From NCBI RefSeq assembly GCF_012396125.1, contig NZ_JAAXOX010000003.1:124001-188000 (forward strand): DNA of 64,000 nt, given 5' to 3'. The DNA comes from Cellulomonas denverensis (GTDB lineage Bacteria; Actinomycetota; Actinomycetes; Actinomycetales; Cellulomonadaceae). Under the pieces are notes generated by a model, which worked only from the letters and a program-made list of their open reading frames with translations, made no database searches and was not told the DNA's origin. The stretch's first letter is position 1; each line of letters starts with the position of its first letter. The position numbers and the translations under genes are program-made. Shown piece by piece: positions 19,477-28,665 of this stretch.

Positions 19477-21012
19477 ATGACGCATCTGCAGCCACAGCTC
19501 CGCCCTGCCCCGGGGCGGAGCCGGGTTGCGCACGCCCTGGGGGGGCGCTGGACGACCGGCATCCTGCTCGCGTTCTTCGCGCTCCAGGCCTCCTTCCTCG
19601 CCGTGCTGTTCCGGCAGTCGATCTACGACGAGAGCTACCACCTGCGGGCGATCGACTTCTTCTCCCGGCAGTGGACGCCCTTCGTCGACCAGAGCGCCGA
19701 CGTGGGGGGCGTGGGGGACCTCGAGCGCTACGGGTCCTACCTCTACCACTATCTGATGGCCGTTCCCTGGCGGCTGACCTCCGGGCTCGCCGATGACCAC
19801 CGCCTGATCGTGCTCCGGCTGATCACGGTCGGCATCGTGGTGGGCGCGCTCGCGGTAGCGCACGGCCTGGCCCGGGACCTGGGCCTGTCCCCGGTGGCCG
19901 CCAACGTCGTGCTGTTCCTGCTGGCCGCGACGCCGTTGCTGGTGTTCGTCGGCGCCACTGTCAACTACGACAACCTGCTGCTGCTGTTCGTCCTGCTGAT
20001 GATGCGGGCCGCGGTCCGGCTGCTCACGGCACCGCGCCTCGACCCCGGGGGCTGGCTCCGGCTGCTGACCTGGGCCTCGCTGGCCGCGGTCACCAAGTAC
20101 GTGGCACTGCCGCTGATCGCGGTGATCGGGCTGGCGGTGCTGCTGCGGCAGTTCCTCGTCTTCCGGCGGACCCGGGGGATCCCAGGTCCGGGGCAGACCA
20201 CGCCCTGGTACCGGCGGCCACGACGGGTGCTAGCCGTGGCCGCGACGGTGGTGTCGGTCGGGCTCTTTGCCGAGCGCTATCTGGTGAACGTGCTCCGGTT
20301 CCGGTCGTTGCAGCCCGACTGCGCGGTGATCCACTCCGCGAGCAGTTGTGCCACCTTCGCCCCCTGGCAGCGGAACGCCGAACTGGACGCGGCCTTCGCC
20401 GACCTGCCGATCGGGATCGGCACCCTGACCGACTACATCGGGCACAGCTGGATCCCGCTGATGCTCCGGTACACCACCCTCTACGGCGTGATCGGCACCG
20501 ACGGCGAGCCGCTGAACAGCCTCGGCCCGAACATCGGCGGGTCGGTGGTGGTGGTGCTGACCATCGCCGTTCTGGTGCTGCTGGTGCTGGGCGCGGCCCG
20601 GATCCTGCGGGACTGGCGTGCGGCCACCCTGCTGCTGGCCTGCGCCGGCTACCTCGGTGCGCTCTTCGCCGAGAACTACACCGCGTACCTCGCCCTCGGA
20701 CAGCCGCTGGGCATCCAGGGCCGGTACCTGTTGCCGGTGCTCCCGGTGGTCTTCGCGCTGGCCGTCGGCACCGCCCACCGGATCCTGGTGGCCGACGGTG
20801 CGGCCGGACGCCGGGTCGGCTGGGCCGCGCTGGCCGCCCTGCTGCTGGCGACGACCCAGGGGGGCGGCGTGATCGGCCCGGTGGCCGGCAGTGACCGCAC
20901 ATGGCTGCGCGAGACCGGCGGTGCCGGCGTCTACGACGTACTGCACGACCTGACCCAGGGGATCGTCGTCCCCGACCACCTCGTGCCCGATCCCCGGAGG
21001 CCCGGAACGTGA
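19477..21012 (+). CDS. Polytopic membrane glycosyltransferase-like protein (GT-C type)
   Basis: Membrane protein of 511 residues with about ten to twelve hydrophobic helices. After the first helix (about 28-45) comes an acidic D51-E52 pair in IYDESYH, at the place where GT-C enzymes that use polyprenyl-phosphate sugars carry their catalytic aspartate. A soluble extracellular loop lies near residues 270-320, containing two cysteines that could form a disulfide. I do not assign a named family. Context (between a double GT2 enzyme and a DUF2142-like protein, coupled by a 4-base overlap to the latter) supports transfer of a sugar onto an exported glycan. An acceptor cannot be named. Confidence 0.75.
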   Translation: MTHLQPQLRPAPGRSRVAHALGGRWTTGILLAFFALQASFLAVLFRQSIYDESYHLRAIDFFSRQWTPFVDQSADVGGVGDLERYGSYLYHYLMAVPWRLTSGLADDHRLIVLRLITVGIVVGALAVAHGLARDLGLSPVAANVVLFLLAATPLLVFVGATVNYDNLLLLFVLLMMRAAVRLLTAPRLDPGGWLRLLTWASLAAVTKYVALPLIAVIGLAVLLRQFLVFRRTRGIPGPGQTTPWYRRPRRVLAVAATVVSVGLFAERYLVNVLRFRSLQPDCAVIHSASSCATFAPWQRNAELDAAFADLPIGIGTLTDYIGHSWIPLMLRYTTLYGVIGTDGEPLNSLGPNIGGSVVVVLTIAVLVLLVLGAARILRDWRAATLLLACAGYLGALFAENYTAYLALGQPLGIQGRYLLPVLPVVFALAVGTAHRILVADGAAGRRVGWAALAALLLATTQGGGVIGPVAGSDRTWLRETGGAGVYDVLHDLTQGIVVPDHLVPDPRRPGT

Positions 21013-22775
21013 CCGACAGCAACGACCTTCCCGTCCAGGACCGCACCGGGCGGGGGCGCCGCCTGCTGACCGTGCTGGGCTGGATCGGGGCGGTGCTGGG
21101 CCTGGGCTCGCTCGGCGCCGCATGGTCCTTCGCCTCGCCGGTGGGCGCCAGCGCGGACGAGCCTGCCCACCTGGTCTACGCGTACGGGGTGGCGACCGGG
21201 CAGGTGCTCCCGGGACAGGAGACGATGTGGTCCGAGGCCGACGCCAGCGGTGAGCAGGGCGCCGGCCCGGCCCGGCTCCGGGTGACCGTGCCCGAGGCGC
21301 TGATGGACCTCGAGTTCGTCGACTGCTACATCACCAACTCGGCGGACACCCCGTCCTGTGGGCCGCGGGAGTTCCCGCCCGACTGGTACGACGCGGACGG
21401 CAATATCAGCACCCGGACGTACATGACCCGCTACTCGCCGGTGTACTACTGGCCGGTCGGGATGACCATGCGGGCGGCGCTGGAGTTCGGGGCCTCCGGC
21501 GAGTGGGCGCTCGGCCTGGCCCGGCTGGTGTCGACGGCCTGGAGCGTGGGCCTGCTCAGCATCGCCTTCGCGGTGCTGCGCCGCCGGTTCCGCGCCGCGG
21601 GGCTGGTCGCGGTGGGCGCTGCGGTCCTGATCCCCTCCGCGTGGTCGCTGATGACCTCGATCAACCCCAACGGCTTCGAGATCGCGTCGGCGATCCTGCT
21701 CGCGGCCTGCGTCGCAGCGGTTCGCCATGACCGCCAGGCCCGGGACCGGGTCGGCGTCTGGCTGCAGGTCCTCCTGGTGCTGGCCGCGTTCATGCTGGCC
21801 TGGTCCCGACCGCTGAGTTTCGTCTGGGCAGGGGCGCTGCTGCTGATCCTGCTTCTCCCGGTCCGCGGGCGGCGGTGGAGCGTGTCCGGTCTGTCCTGGT
21901 GGACGGTCGGTGGTGCCGCGGCGGTGGTGCTCGGCGGCTTCGGCTGGATGCTGTGGTCCATCCAACTGCGCAGTGACACCCAGGCCGACGCCGACGTCTG
22001 GGCGGCCAGTTCGCCCGGCCTGCGGATCGTCGCGATCCTGCTGCGGTTCGGAGACATGGCCACGGATTCGCTGGCCGCGATGGGCTGGCGGGAGTACAAC
22101 CTGCCGATGCTCACGGTGGTGCTCTCCCTGGTGGTGCCCGCCGCCGTGCTCGGTGCCCTGGCCGCCGGTGCCCGGCGGCCCGCGGTGCGCCCCTGGGCGG
22201 CGGCGGGCTTCCTCACCCTGACCCTGCTGGCCATCGTCCTGCACACCTTCGTCACCGGTTTCGGATGGCAGGGGCGCTACATCCTGGCGCTGTTCGCGGC
22301 GGCGGTGGTGTTGCTGACGCCGGCCCTCCAGGGACAGGCGCTCAGCGCCCGGCAGCGGCGACGGGCGGGTCTGGTCGCGTTGGCCTCGGCGACGCTGGTG
22401 ATGGCTGTGTCCCTGACCCTGGTGCTCTGGCGCTACATCTACGGCACCGCTCCGGTTTTCATGCGCTTCCCGGATCTGCCGTACCCACACCGGGCCGAGC
22501 AGTGGACGCCGCTGGTCGGTCAGGCCGGGGTGTTCGTGCTGGCGGGGATCGGATTGGTGCTGGTCGCCGTCGCCGCGGTCGGGTCGCTGGTGCGGGACGG
22601 CGGGGCACCGGTCCCGGGCACCGGCGAGCCGGCCCTGGTGGGGCCCGCTCCCGGCCCGAACCCGCCGGAGGACGACGGGGCGGAGCAGGTGCCGGCAGCG
22701 GACCCTGCCGTCGTCGCGGCCTCCGTTCCGGGGGCGACACAGCGGCCCAGCCGCCGCGACCTGCGCGAGAGCTGA
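21009..22775 (+). CDS. DUF2142-like polytopic membrane protein
   Basis: Membrane protein of 588 residues resembling DUF2142, a family related to GT-C glycosyltransferases. The first helix (about 20-42) is followed by ASADEPAHLVYAYG near 48-60, the hallmark acidic pair plus histidine of the family. An extracellular loop to about 150 contains paired cysteines, then about nine further helices follow. The last 50 residues are a cytoplasmic, Pro/Ala/Glu-rich tail. The GTG overlaps the stop of the preceding GT-C-like gene (GTGA), so the two are made together. Likely partner in external glycan modification; substrate unknown. A strong hairpin follows its stop. Confidence 0.8.
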   Translation: MTDSNDLPVQDRTGRGRRLLTVLGWIGAVLGLGSLGAAWSFASPVGASADEPAHLVYAYGVATGQVLPGQETMWSEADASGEQGAGPARLRVTVPEALMDLEFVDCYITNSADTPSCGPREFPPDWYDADGNISTRTYMTRYSPVYYWPVGMTMRAALEFGASGEWALGLARLVSTAWSVGLLSIAFAVLRRRFRAAGLVAVGAAVLIPSAWSLMTSINPNGFEIASAILLAACVAAVRHDRQARDRVGVWLQVLLVLAAFMLAWSRPLSFVWAGALLLILLLPVRGRRWSVSGLSWWTVGGAAAVVLGGFGWMLWSIQLRSDTQADADVWAASSPGLRIVAILLRFGDMATDSLAAMGWREYNLPMLTVVLSLVVPAAVLGALAAGARRPAVRPWAAAGFLTLTLLAIVLHTFVTGFGWQGRYILALFAAAVVLLTPALQGQALSARQRRRAGLVALASATLVMAVSLTLVLWRYIYGTAPVFMRFPDLPYPHRAEQWTPLVGQAGVFVLAGIGLVLVAVAAVGSLVRDGGAPVPGTGEPALVGPAPGPNPPEDDGAEQVPAADPAVVAASVPGATQRPSRRDLRES

Positions 22776-22779
22776 CCCG

Positions 22780-22816
22780 GCGAACGGGCCCCCTCCGCGG
22801 AATGGGGCCCGTTCGC
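22780..22816. terminator. Bidirectional hairpin terminator
   Basis: A perfect 13-base-pair stem (22780-22792 with 22804-22816, arms GCGAACGGGCCCC / GGGGCCCGTTCGC) around an 11-base loop. It sits between the convergent DUF2142-like and wzt genes, 5 bases after one stop and 8 bases before the other. There is no T-run, as is usual in this window. Confidence 0.8.
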
Positions 22817-22823
22817 GCGCGGA

Positions 22824-24026
22824 TCAGCGGGTGGAGAAGTCGGCCTCCATGGCCAGCGGCCCAAGGGACTGCGGCGTCCCCTCGACCAGGAAGTGCGCCG
22901 CCTCGGGCACGCTGTGCACCTCGGAGCCCTCGGCGGTGAGCAGCGAGGCCTGCACGGTGTACTCGCCCTCGCCCAGCTTCAGGTCGGAGAGCCGGAACTG
23001 GTACCGGCCGGTGCCGGTCAGCGCCGACATGGTGCGGCCGAGCATCCGGGTGCTGGTCCGGGACAGCACCGTGCCCAGCGGGGTGGCGACGCCGACGCCG
23101 ATCTCCCAGTCGTCGGGCAGTGTCGAGTCGGCCTGGATCTCCATCGCCACGTTCAGGCCCTCACCGTCACGCAGGGTGGGGTTGCCGACCTCCCCGGAGT
23201 CCGAGTGCAGGGCGATCCCGGTGAACCGCGCGCGGGGGAGCCGCGCAGAGGCGTCGAGGGCGGCCTGCTTCTTCTCGATCTCCTCCTGGCGGGTGGCCTC
23301 GAAGTCGGCACGCAGCGCCTTGAGCGCCTCACGCGGCGTCCCGTCCGCGACCAGGTTGCCCTTCTCCAGCACCAGCGCGCGGTCGCAGAACTCGGCGACC
23401 TGATCCAGCCCGTGGGTGACCAGCACGATCGTGCGTCCCTCACGCTGGAACTCCCGGATCCGCTCCAGGCACTTGCGCTGGAAGGGCTCGTCGCCGACGG
23501 CGAGCACCTCGTCCACCAGCAGGATGTCCGGGTCCACGTGCACCGCCACCGCGAAGGCGAGTCGGACGTACATGCCCGAGGAGTAGAACTTCACCTGGGT
23601 GTCGATGAAGGGCTCGATGCCGGAGAAGTCCACGATCGCGTCGAAGTGGCGATCGGTCTCCTCCCTCGACAGCCCGAGGATGGACGCGTTCAGGTAGACG
23701 TTCTCCCGGCCGGTCAGATCCGGGTGGAAGCCGGCGCCGAGCTCGAGCAGGGCCGCCAGCCGCCCCCGCAACCGGACCTGGCCGCTGGTCGGCTGGATGA
23801 TGCCGCCGATGGTCTTGAGCAGCGTGCTCTTGCCGGAGCCGTTCGGCCCGATCAGGCCGACAGTGGTCCCCGACTCGATCTGGGCGCTGACGTCGCGCAG
23901 CGCCCAGAAGTCCTCCTTGTGCAGGTTGGACCGGCCGAAGTTGACGAGGCGCTCCTTGAGGGACTTCTCCTTGCGGATGACGAATCGCTTCGAGACCTGC
24001 TCGATGTCGATGACGGTGGTGGCCAT
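22824..24026 (-). CDS. wzt: Polysaccharide ABC exporter, ATP-binding subunit with C-terminal glycan-binding domain
   Basis: Wzt-type ATPase powering export of an undecaprenyl-linked polysaccharide. The ATPase (about 1-245) has Walker A GPNGSGKST at 60-68, the tag YSSGMYVRLAF at 148-158 in place of LSGGQ (typical of Wzt/TagH) and Walker B ILLVDE near 168-173. A charged linker leads to a ~150-residue beta-rich C-terminal domain (about 255-400), which in O9a-type Wzt recognises the modified non-reducing end of the polymer. Total 400 residues. The ATG at 24026 overlaps the wzm stop (TGATG) and has AGGAGC upstream. The presence of this domain plus the coiled-coil methyltransferase fits a system with terminal modification. 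Confidence 0.95.
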   Translation of the reverse strand: MATTVIDIEQVSKRFVIRKEKSLKERLVNFGRSNLHKEDFWALRDVSAQIESGTTVGLIGPNGSGKSTLLKTIGGIIQPTSGQVRLRGRLAALLELGAGFHPDLTGRENVYLNASILGLSREETDRHFDAIVDFSGIEPFIDTQVKFYSSGMYVRLAFAVAVHVDPDILLVDEVLAVGDEPFQRKCLERIREFQREGRTIVLVTHGLDQVAEFCDRALVLEKGNLVADGTPREALKALRADFEATRQEEIEKKQAALDASARLPRARFTGIALHSDSGEVGNPTLRDGEGLNVAMEIQADSTLPDDWEIGVGVATPLGTVLSRTSTRMLGRTMSALTGTGRYQFRLSDLKLGEGEYTVQASLLTAEGSEVHSVPEAAHFLVEGTPQSLGPLAMEADFSTR

Positions 24027-24928
24027 CACAGCTCCTGGGCGAAGTTGCTCTGGAGCCGCGCGAAGGTGCGCTGGCACAGCCAGAGGAGGATCAGTCCGAT
24101 CGCGAGGGCGATGCCGAGCCGGCCGGCCAGGTTGCCCGGCACCAGCTCTCCGTCGCCGGACACCCAGAATGCGCGCTGGAAGCCCATCACGGCCAGGGTC
24201 ATCGGATTGGCAAGGTAGACGTCCGCCAGGGTGCCGCTGACGTGGTCGGCGACCTGCTTCCAGGCGTAGACGATCGGCGAGGCCCAGAACAGGATCATGA
24301 TGATGACGTCGACCAGGTACTGCACGTCGCGCAGGTAGACGTTGACCGCCGAGAGCAGCAGGGCCAGCGCCGTGGCGTAGACCAGGATCACCGCCAGCGA
24401 GAGCGGGAAGTACAGCCAGCGCTCACCGGTGGGGAACCTGCCCACCGCGATCGTCGCCGACAGCAGGATCACCATCTGGATCGCGAAGTTGAACAGCGAG
24501 GAGCCGACCACGCTGAGCGGGAAGACCTCCCGTGGCAGGTAGACCTTCTTGATCAGCCCGGAGTTCGCCACGATGGACCCGGTGCCGCTGAGCACGGTCT
24601 CGCTGAACAGGCCCCAGGCGGTGAGCCCGGTGTAGATGAAGATCGCGAAGTCCGGGACGTCGCGGGCTGCGCCAAGGAACTTGCCGAGGGCGATGTAGTA
24701 GATCAGCAGCATCGCCAGGGGCCGGGCCAGGCTCCAGACGAAGCCGAGGGCGCTGTCCTTGTACCGTGCCTTCAGCTCGCGGCGTACCAGCGAACCGAGC
24801 AGTTCGCGGTGGGCGGCGATGTCCTTGAGCGACGACAGCGTGCCCCGGGCGAAGCCGGGACGAGGTCCTGCGATGCGCAGCGGCTCCTGGGCGAGCGCGG
24901 CTGCGCGCGCCGTAGCGGTGTCCGTCAT
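24026..24928 (-). CDS. wzm: Polysaccharide ABC exporter, permease subunit
   Basis: ABC-2-type permease (300 residues) that forms the channel with Wzt. The soluble N-terminus (to about 65) carries the amphipathic RRELKARYKDSALGF motif typical of Wzm/TagG proteins; six membrane helices follow. The ATG at 24928 has GAGAGG upstream and is favoured over an in-frame start at 25039 that would overlap the promoter of the divergent gene. Wzm and Wzt are translationally coupled. The pair is divergent from the GT2-GT4 fusion gene, with about 200 bases between starts. Confidence 0.95.
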   Translation of the reverse strand: MTDTATARAAALAQEPLRIAGPRPGFARGTLSSLKDIAAHRELLGSLVRRELKARYKDSALGFVWSLARPLAMLLIYYIALGKFLGAARDVPDFAIFIYTGLTAWGLFSETVLSGTGSIVANSGLIKKVYLPREVFPLSVVGSSLFNFAIQMVILLSATIAVGRFPTGERWLYFPLSLAVILVYATALALLLSAVNVYLRDVQYLVDVIIMILFWASPIVYAWKQVADHVSGTLADVYLANPMTLAVMGFQRAFWVSGDGELVPGNLAGRLGIALAIGLILLWLCQRTFARLQSNFAQEL

Positions 24929-25062
24929 GAGGCCTCTCGTCTGATCCAGCCCGGGGTGCCGGGCATCGCGCGGGTCCCCACAGTACTCGCGGGATGTGGA
25001 GGGCCCGTGCAGGTCCACCCAGGGACCTCCGCGCTGCACCGGTGGTGCCCGTCGGGTGCGGG

Positions 25063-25068
25063 TAAGGT
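25063..25068 (+). promoter_or_regulatory. Candidate -10 element (TAAGGT) for the GT2-GT4 gene
   Basis: TAAGGT would start transcription near 25075, giving a leader of about 54 bases with GGAGGA before the GTG at 25129. A TTG at 25075 is also 6 bases from this box, but the ribosome site makes 25129 the likelier start. Confidence 0.45.
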
Positions 25069-25128
25069 GACGCGTTGCCCGGGCCCCGCCGCAAGCCCGG
25101 TAGTGCCGCCGGACAGCTGGAGGAATTC

Positions 25129-27621
25129 GTGAGCCCGAGCGAGACGCGCCCCGGCGTTGTGTCGGTCATTCTGGTCAACTACCGCGGAGCGGACGACACG
25201 ATCGTCTGCCTGCAGGAGTTCGACAAGGTCGACTGGCCGTCGGACCGACTCGAACTCATCGTGGTGGAGAACGACTCCGGTGACGGCAGCGCCGAGCGGA
25301 TCCGCGCCGCCGTCCCCCGGGCGAAGGTGATCGAGGCCGGAGCGAACCTGGGCTTCGCGGGCGGCTGCAACGCCGGGGTGGCGGCCGCCACCGGCGAGTG
25401 GGTGGCCTTCCTCAACAATGATGCTCGCCCCGGCTCTCAGTGGATCTCCGCCGCGGTGGAGGCGATGCAGTCCGACCTGACGATCGGCGCGGTGGCCAGC
25501 AAGGTCCTGGACTGGGACGGCAAGCTGGTCGACTTCGTCGACGGTTCGCTGACCTGGTACGGCGCCGGCTACAAGCGCGAGGCGGAGAAGCCGGACAGCG
25601 CCGAGTACGACGTGCCCAAGGATGTGCTCTTCGGCACCGGGGCCGCGATGTTCGTCCCGACGGCGCTCTACCGCGAGGTGGGCGGCTTCGACGAGCGCTT
25701 CTTCATGTTCTACGAGGACGTCGACCTCGGCTGGCGGCTGAACCTGCTCGGCTACCGGGTCCGCTACGTGCCGGAGTCCGTGGCGTTCCACAAGCACCAC
25801 GTGACGATGAAGAAGTTCGGCAATTTCCGCGAGACCTACCTGCTCGAGCGGAACGCGCTGCTGTCCATGTACAAGAACCTGGACGACGAGTCGCTGGCCA
25901 AGGCGCTGCCGGCGGCGATGGCGCTGGCCGTGCGCCGTTCGCTGGCCCGGGCCGGGGTGGACGCGTCGACCCTTGACCTGCAGCGCTCGCCGGGCCAGGA
26001 CGACGTCGGCACGCTGGAGCTGCCGAAGATGGCGCTGACCGGCGTCTACGCCCTCGACTACTTCGTCGACCAATTCCCGGAGATCGCGCAGGACCGTGCG
26101 GCGCTGCAGGCCGCGCGCCGTCGCAGCGACCGCGAGCTGTTCCCGCTGTTCCGGCACGCGGTCGAGGCCGCCTACGCCATCGAGGGTTACAACGACGCAC
26201 ACGACGCCCTGGTCGAGGCCTTCGGGATCGACCGGCACTTCGTCTCCCGGCACCGGGTGCTGGTGGTGACCGGTGAGCCCCTGCTGGAGCGGATGGCCGG
26301 CCCGGCGATCCGAGCCTGGGAGATCGCGACCGCGCTGGCACCGGAACACGACGTGCGTCTGGTGTCCACCGCCGGGGCCAAGGTGAGCTCGCCGGACTTC
26401 GAGGTGCACCACGCCACCGGGCGCGAGCTGCGGGTGCAGACCGACTGGGCGGACGTCATCGTCTTCCAGGGCTTCCTGCTGGAGGGTGCGCCCTGGCTCA
26501 AGGACAGCAGCAAGATCCTGGTGGCCGACGTCTACGACCCGATGCATCTTGAGCAACTGGAGCAGGCCAAGGACCTCGGGGTGGACGGGCGGGCCCGGTC
26601 CATCCGGGAGACCACGCGGGTGCTCAACGAGCAGCTCCGCCGGGCGGACTACGTCTTGTGCGCCTCGGAAAAGCAGCGCGACTTCTGGCTCGGGCAGCTG
26701 GCCGGCCAGGGCCGGGTGAACGCCGCGGTCTACGACGAGGACGGCTCTCTGGACTCGCTGATCGGCGTGGTGCCCTTCGGCATCGCCGACGAGGCGCCGG
26801 TGCAGCGCCGGCACGCGATCAAGGGCGAGGTCCCGGGAATCGGCGCCAGCGACAAGGTGATCATCTGGGGCGGAGGCGTCTACAACTGGTTCGACCCGCT
26901 GACCCTGGTGCACGCGGTGGACCGCCTCAAGGACCGTCACCCCGACGTCCGGCTCTACTTCATGGGCCTCAAGCACCCCAACCCCGGTGTGCCGGACATG
27001 AAGATCGCCTGGGAGCTGCGCCAGCTCTCCGACCGGCTCGGCCTGACCGACCGGCACGTGTTCTTCAACTCCGGCTGGGTGCCCTACGCCGAGCGTGCGG
27101 ACTACCTGCTGGACGCGGACCTGGGGGTGTCGACCCACTTCCACCACGTCGAGACCGCGTTCAGTTTCCGGACCCGGATCCTGGACTACCTGTGGGCCTC
27201 GCTGCCGATCGTCGCCACCGCCGGCGACACCTTCGGCACGCTGATCGGCGAACGTGGCCTGGGCGCGGCGGTTCCGCCGGAGGACGTCGGCGCGTTGGAG
27301 GCGGCGCTGGAGACCTACCTCTACGACGACGCGGCTATCGCCGCCGCCCGGGAGAACGTCCGGGCCTTCGCCGAGGACTACCGGTGGTCGCGGGTGCTGC
27401 GCCCGCTGGTCGACTTCTGCCGGTTCCCGCGCCGGGCGGCCGACCTGGAGTACGACCTGGAGGAGCCCGCCGCCACCGCCCATCCCTTCGAGCGGCCGCG
27501 GGGGCTGCGCGCCGACCTCGCGCTGGCCAAGGACTACCTCGCCGCCGGGGGCGTGCGCGAGGTCGTGCGCCGGGCCGAGGGCCGGGTGCGGCGAATCGCC
27601 GGGCGGCCGGCGAAGGCCTGA
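25129..27621 (+). CDS. Bifunctional GT2-GT4 glycosyltransferase
   Basis: Large cytoplasmic enzyme of 830 residues joining two glycosyltransferases of different folds. The N-terminal GT-A domain (about 10-270) has VSVILVNYRG, GFAGGCNAG, FLNNDARPG near 94-102 and the FYEDVDLGWR acceptor motif. A helical linker (about 280-370) leads to a GT-B, GT4-like domain (about 374-770) with HRVLVVTGEP, FQGFLLEGAP, a nucleotide-site WGGGVYNW motif near 580 and RILDYLWASLPIVAT near 683-697. GTG start with GGAGGA 6 bases upstream. It would add two different sugars in sequence. It is divergent from wzm/wzt and is followed by a polyprenyl-phosphate sugar transferase, so it probably builds the exported polymer. 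Confidence 0.9.
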   Translation: MSPSETRPGVVSVILVNYRGADDTIVCLQEFDKVDWPSDRLELIVVENDSGDGSAERIRAAVPRAKVIEAGANLGFAGGCNAGVAAATGEWVAFLNNDARPGSQWISAAVEAMQSDLTIGAVASKVLDWDGKLVDFVDGSLTWYGAGYKREAEKPDSAEYDVPKDVLFGTGAAMFVPTALYREVGGFDERFFMFYEDVDLGWRLNLLGYRVRYVPESVAFHKHHVTMKKFGNFRETYLLERNALLSMYKNLDDESLAKALPAAMALAVRRSLARAGVDASTLDLQRSPGQDDVGTLELPKMALTGVYALDYFVDQFPEIAQDRAALQAARRRSDRELFPLFRHAVEAAYAIEGYNDAHDALVEAFGIDRHFVSRHRVLVVTGEPLLERMAGPAIRAWEIATALAPEHDVRLVSTAGAKVSSPDFEVHHATGRELRVQTDWADVIVFQGFLLEGAPWLKDSSKILVADVYDPMHLEQLEQAKDLGVDGRARSIRETTRVLNEQLRRADYVLCASEKQRDFWLGQLAGQGRVNAAVYDEDGSLDSLIGVVPFGIADEAPVQRRHAIKGEVPGIGASDKVIIWGGGVYNWFDPLTLVHAVDRLKDRHPDVRLYFMGLKHPNPGVPDMKIAWELRQLSDRLGLTDRHVFFNSGWVPYAERADYLLDADLGVSTHFHHVETAFSFRTRILDYLWASLPIVATAGDTFGTLIGERGLGAAVPPEDVGALEAALETYLYDDAAIAAARENVRAFAEDYRWSRVLRPLVDFCRFPRRAADLEYDLEEPAATAHPFERPRGLRADLALAKDYLAAGGVREVVRRAEGRVRRIAGRPAKA

Positions 27622-27656
27622 GCAGCGCAGTGTCCGTCCGGTGAACGGGGGACCGG

Positions 27657-27662
27657 TAGGCT
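27657..27662 (+). promoter_or_regulatory. Candidate -10 element (TAGGCT)
   Basis: TAGGCT in the 87-base gap before the polyprenyl-phosphate sugar transferase gene (start 27709); predicted leader about 40 bases. No clear -35. Confidence 0.35.
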
Positions 27663-27708
27663 ACCGAGCCGCCGGCACCCTCCAGCCGGGCAGCCGTAGA
27701 GGAGCGTC

Positions 27709-28665
27709 ATGAAGGTCTTCGTCCAGATCCCCTGCCTCAACGAGGAGGAGACCCTGCCGTCGGTGCTGGAGAGCATCCCCCGGCAGATCGAGGGGGTCGA
27801 CGAGCTGGAGATCCTGGTGATCGACGACGGCTCCACCGACCGCACCATCGAGGTCGCCCGCGAGCTCGGGGTCACGCACTTCGTCCGGCACGCCCGGAAC
27901 ATGGGGCTGGCCCGGTCGTTCCGGGACGGGATCGACTACGCGCTCGCGCACGGCGCGGACATCGTGGTGAACACCGACGGCGACAACCAATACCCGCAGA
28001 ACCGAATCCCGGACCTCGTGCAGCCGATCATCGAACGGACCGCGGACATCGTGATCGCCGACCGGCAGACCGCGACCATCGCGCACTTCAGCCCGTTCAA
28101 GAAGATGATGCAGCGGGTCGGCAGTGCGGTGGTGAACAAGGCGGCGGACACCCGGCTGCCGGATGCGGCCAGCGGGTTCCGGGCCTACTCCCGGGCCGCG
28201 CTCTACCGGCTGAACGTGGTGACCGAGTTCTCCTACTGCATGGAGACGATCATCCAGGCCGGCCACAAGCGGTTGCGTATCGCCTCAGTGCCGGTGACCA
28301 CCAACGCCAAGACCCGCGAGTCGCGGCTGTTCACCAACATCTTCCAGCACATGCGCAAGTCCGGTTCGGCGATCATCCGGTCCTACCTGATGTTCAAGCC
28401 GACGGTGATCTTCGCCTGGCTGGCCGCGATCTTCGGCGTGCTGGCCCTGATCCCGGCGGTGCGGTTCCTGGTGATCTGGCTGGGCCGCGGGGACAACTCG
28501 GGGAACATCCAGTCCCTGATCTTCGCCGCGATCATGGCGGTGGCCGCGTTGTTGTCGGTGGCGCTCGGCGTGATCTCCGACCTGCTGCGCACCAACCGGG
28601 TGCTGCTGGAGGAGCAGCTCGAGCGGATCAAGGAAGTGCAGTACCAGCGGTCCGTACGGGACTGA
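27709..28665 (+). CDS. GtrB/DPM1-like polyprenyl-phosphate glycosyltransferase
   Basis: GT2 enzyme that would load a sugar from a nucleotide donor onto undecaprenyl phosphate. The 318-residue protein has IPCLNEEETLP near 7-17, the DDGSTD motif at 39-44 and TDGDNQYP at 89-96, all hallmarks of the DPM1/GtrB group. Two C-terminal membrane helices (about 233-258 and 268-292) match the GtrB layout. It has GAGGAGCG just before its ATG. It could supply lipid-linked donor to one of the GT-C-like proteins, with the GtrA-family protein as flippase partner; this is inference. Its last 38 bases overlap the end of the convergent GT2 gene. Confidence 0.9.
   Translation: MKVFVQIPCLNEEETLPSVLESIPRQIEGVDELEILVIDDGSTDRTIEVARELGVTHFVRHARNMGLARSFRDGIDYALAHGADIVVNTDGDNQYPQNRIPDLVQPIIERTADIVIADRQTATIAHFSPFKKMMQRVGSAVVNKAADTRLPDAASGFRAYSRAALYRLNVVTEFSYCMETIIQAGHKRLRIASVPVTTNAKTRESRLFTNIFQHMRKSGSAIIRSYLMFKPTVIFAWLAAIFGVLALIPAVRFLVIWLGRGDNSGNIQSLIFAAIMAVAALLSVALGVISDLLRTNRVLLEEQLERIKEVQYQRSVRD

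Noticed and set aside
25075-25128. TTG start with leaderless geometry for the GT2-GT4 enzyme
   Set aside because: The GTG at 25129 has GGAGGA at good spacing and begins next to the GT2 domain. The TAAGGT box more likely makes a 54-base leader.
24925-27483. 852-codon minus-strand open frame
   Set aside because: Antisense to the GT2-GT4 fusion, which has recognisable domains along its whole length.
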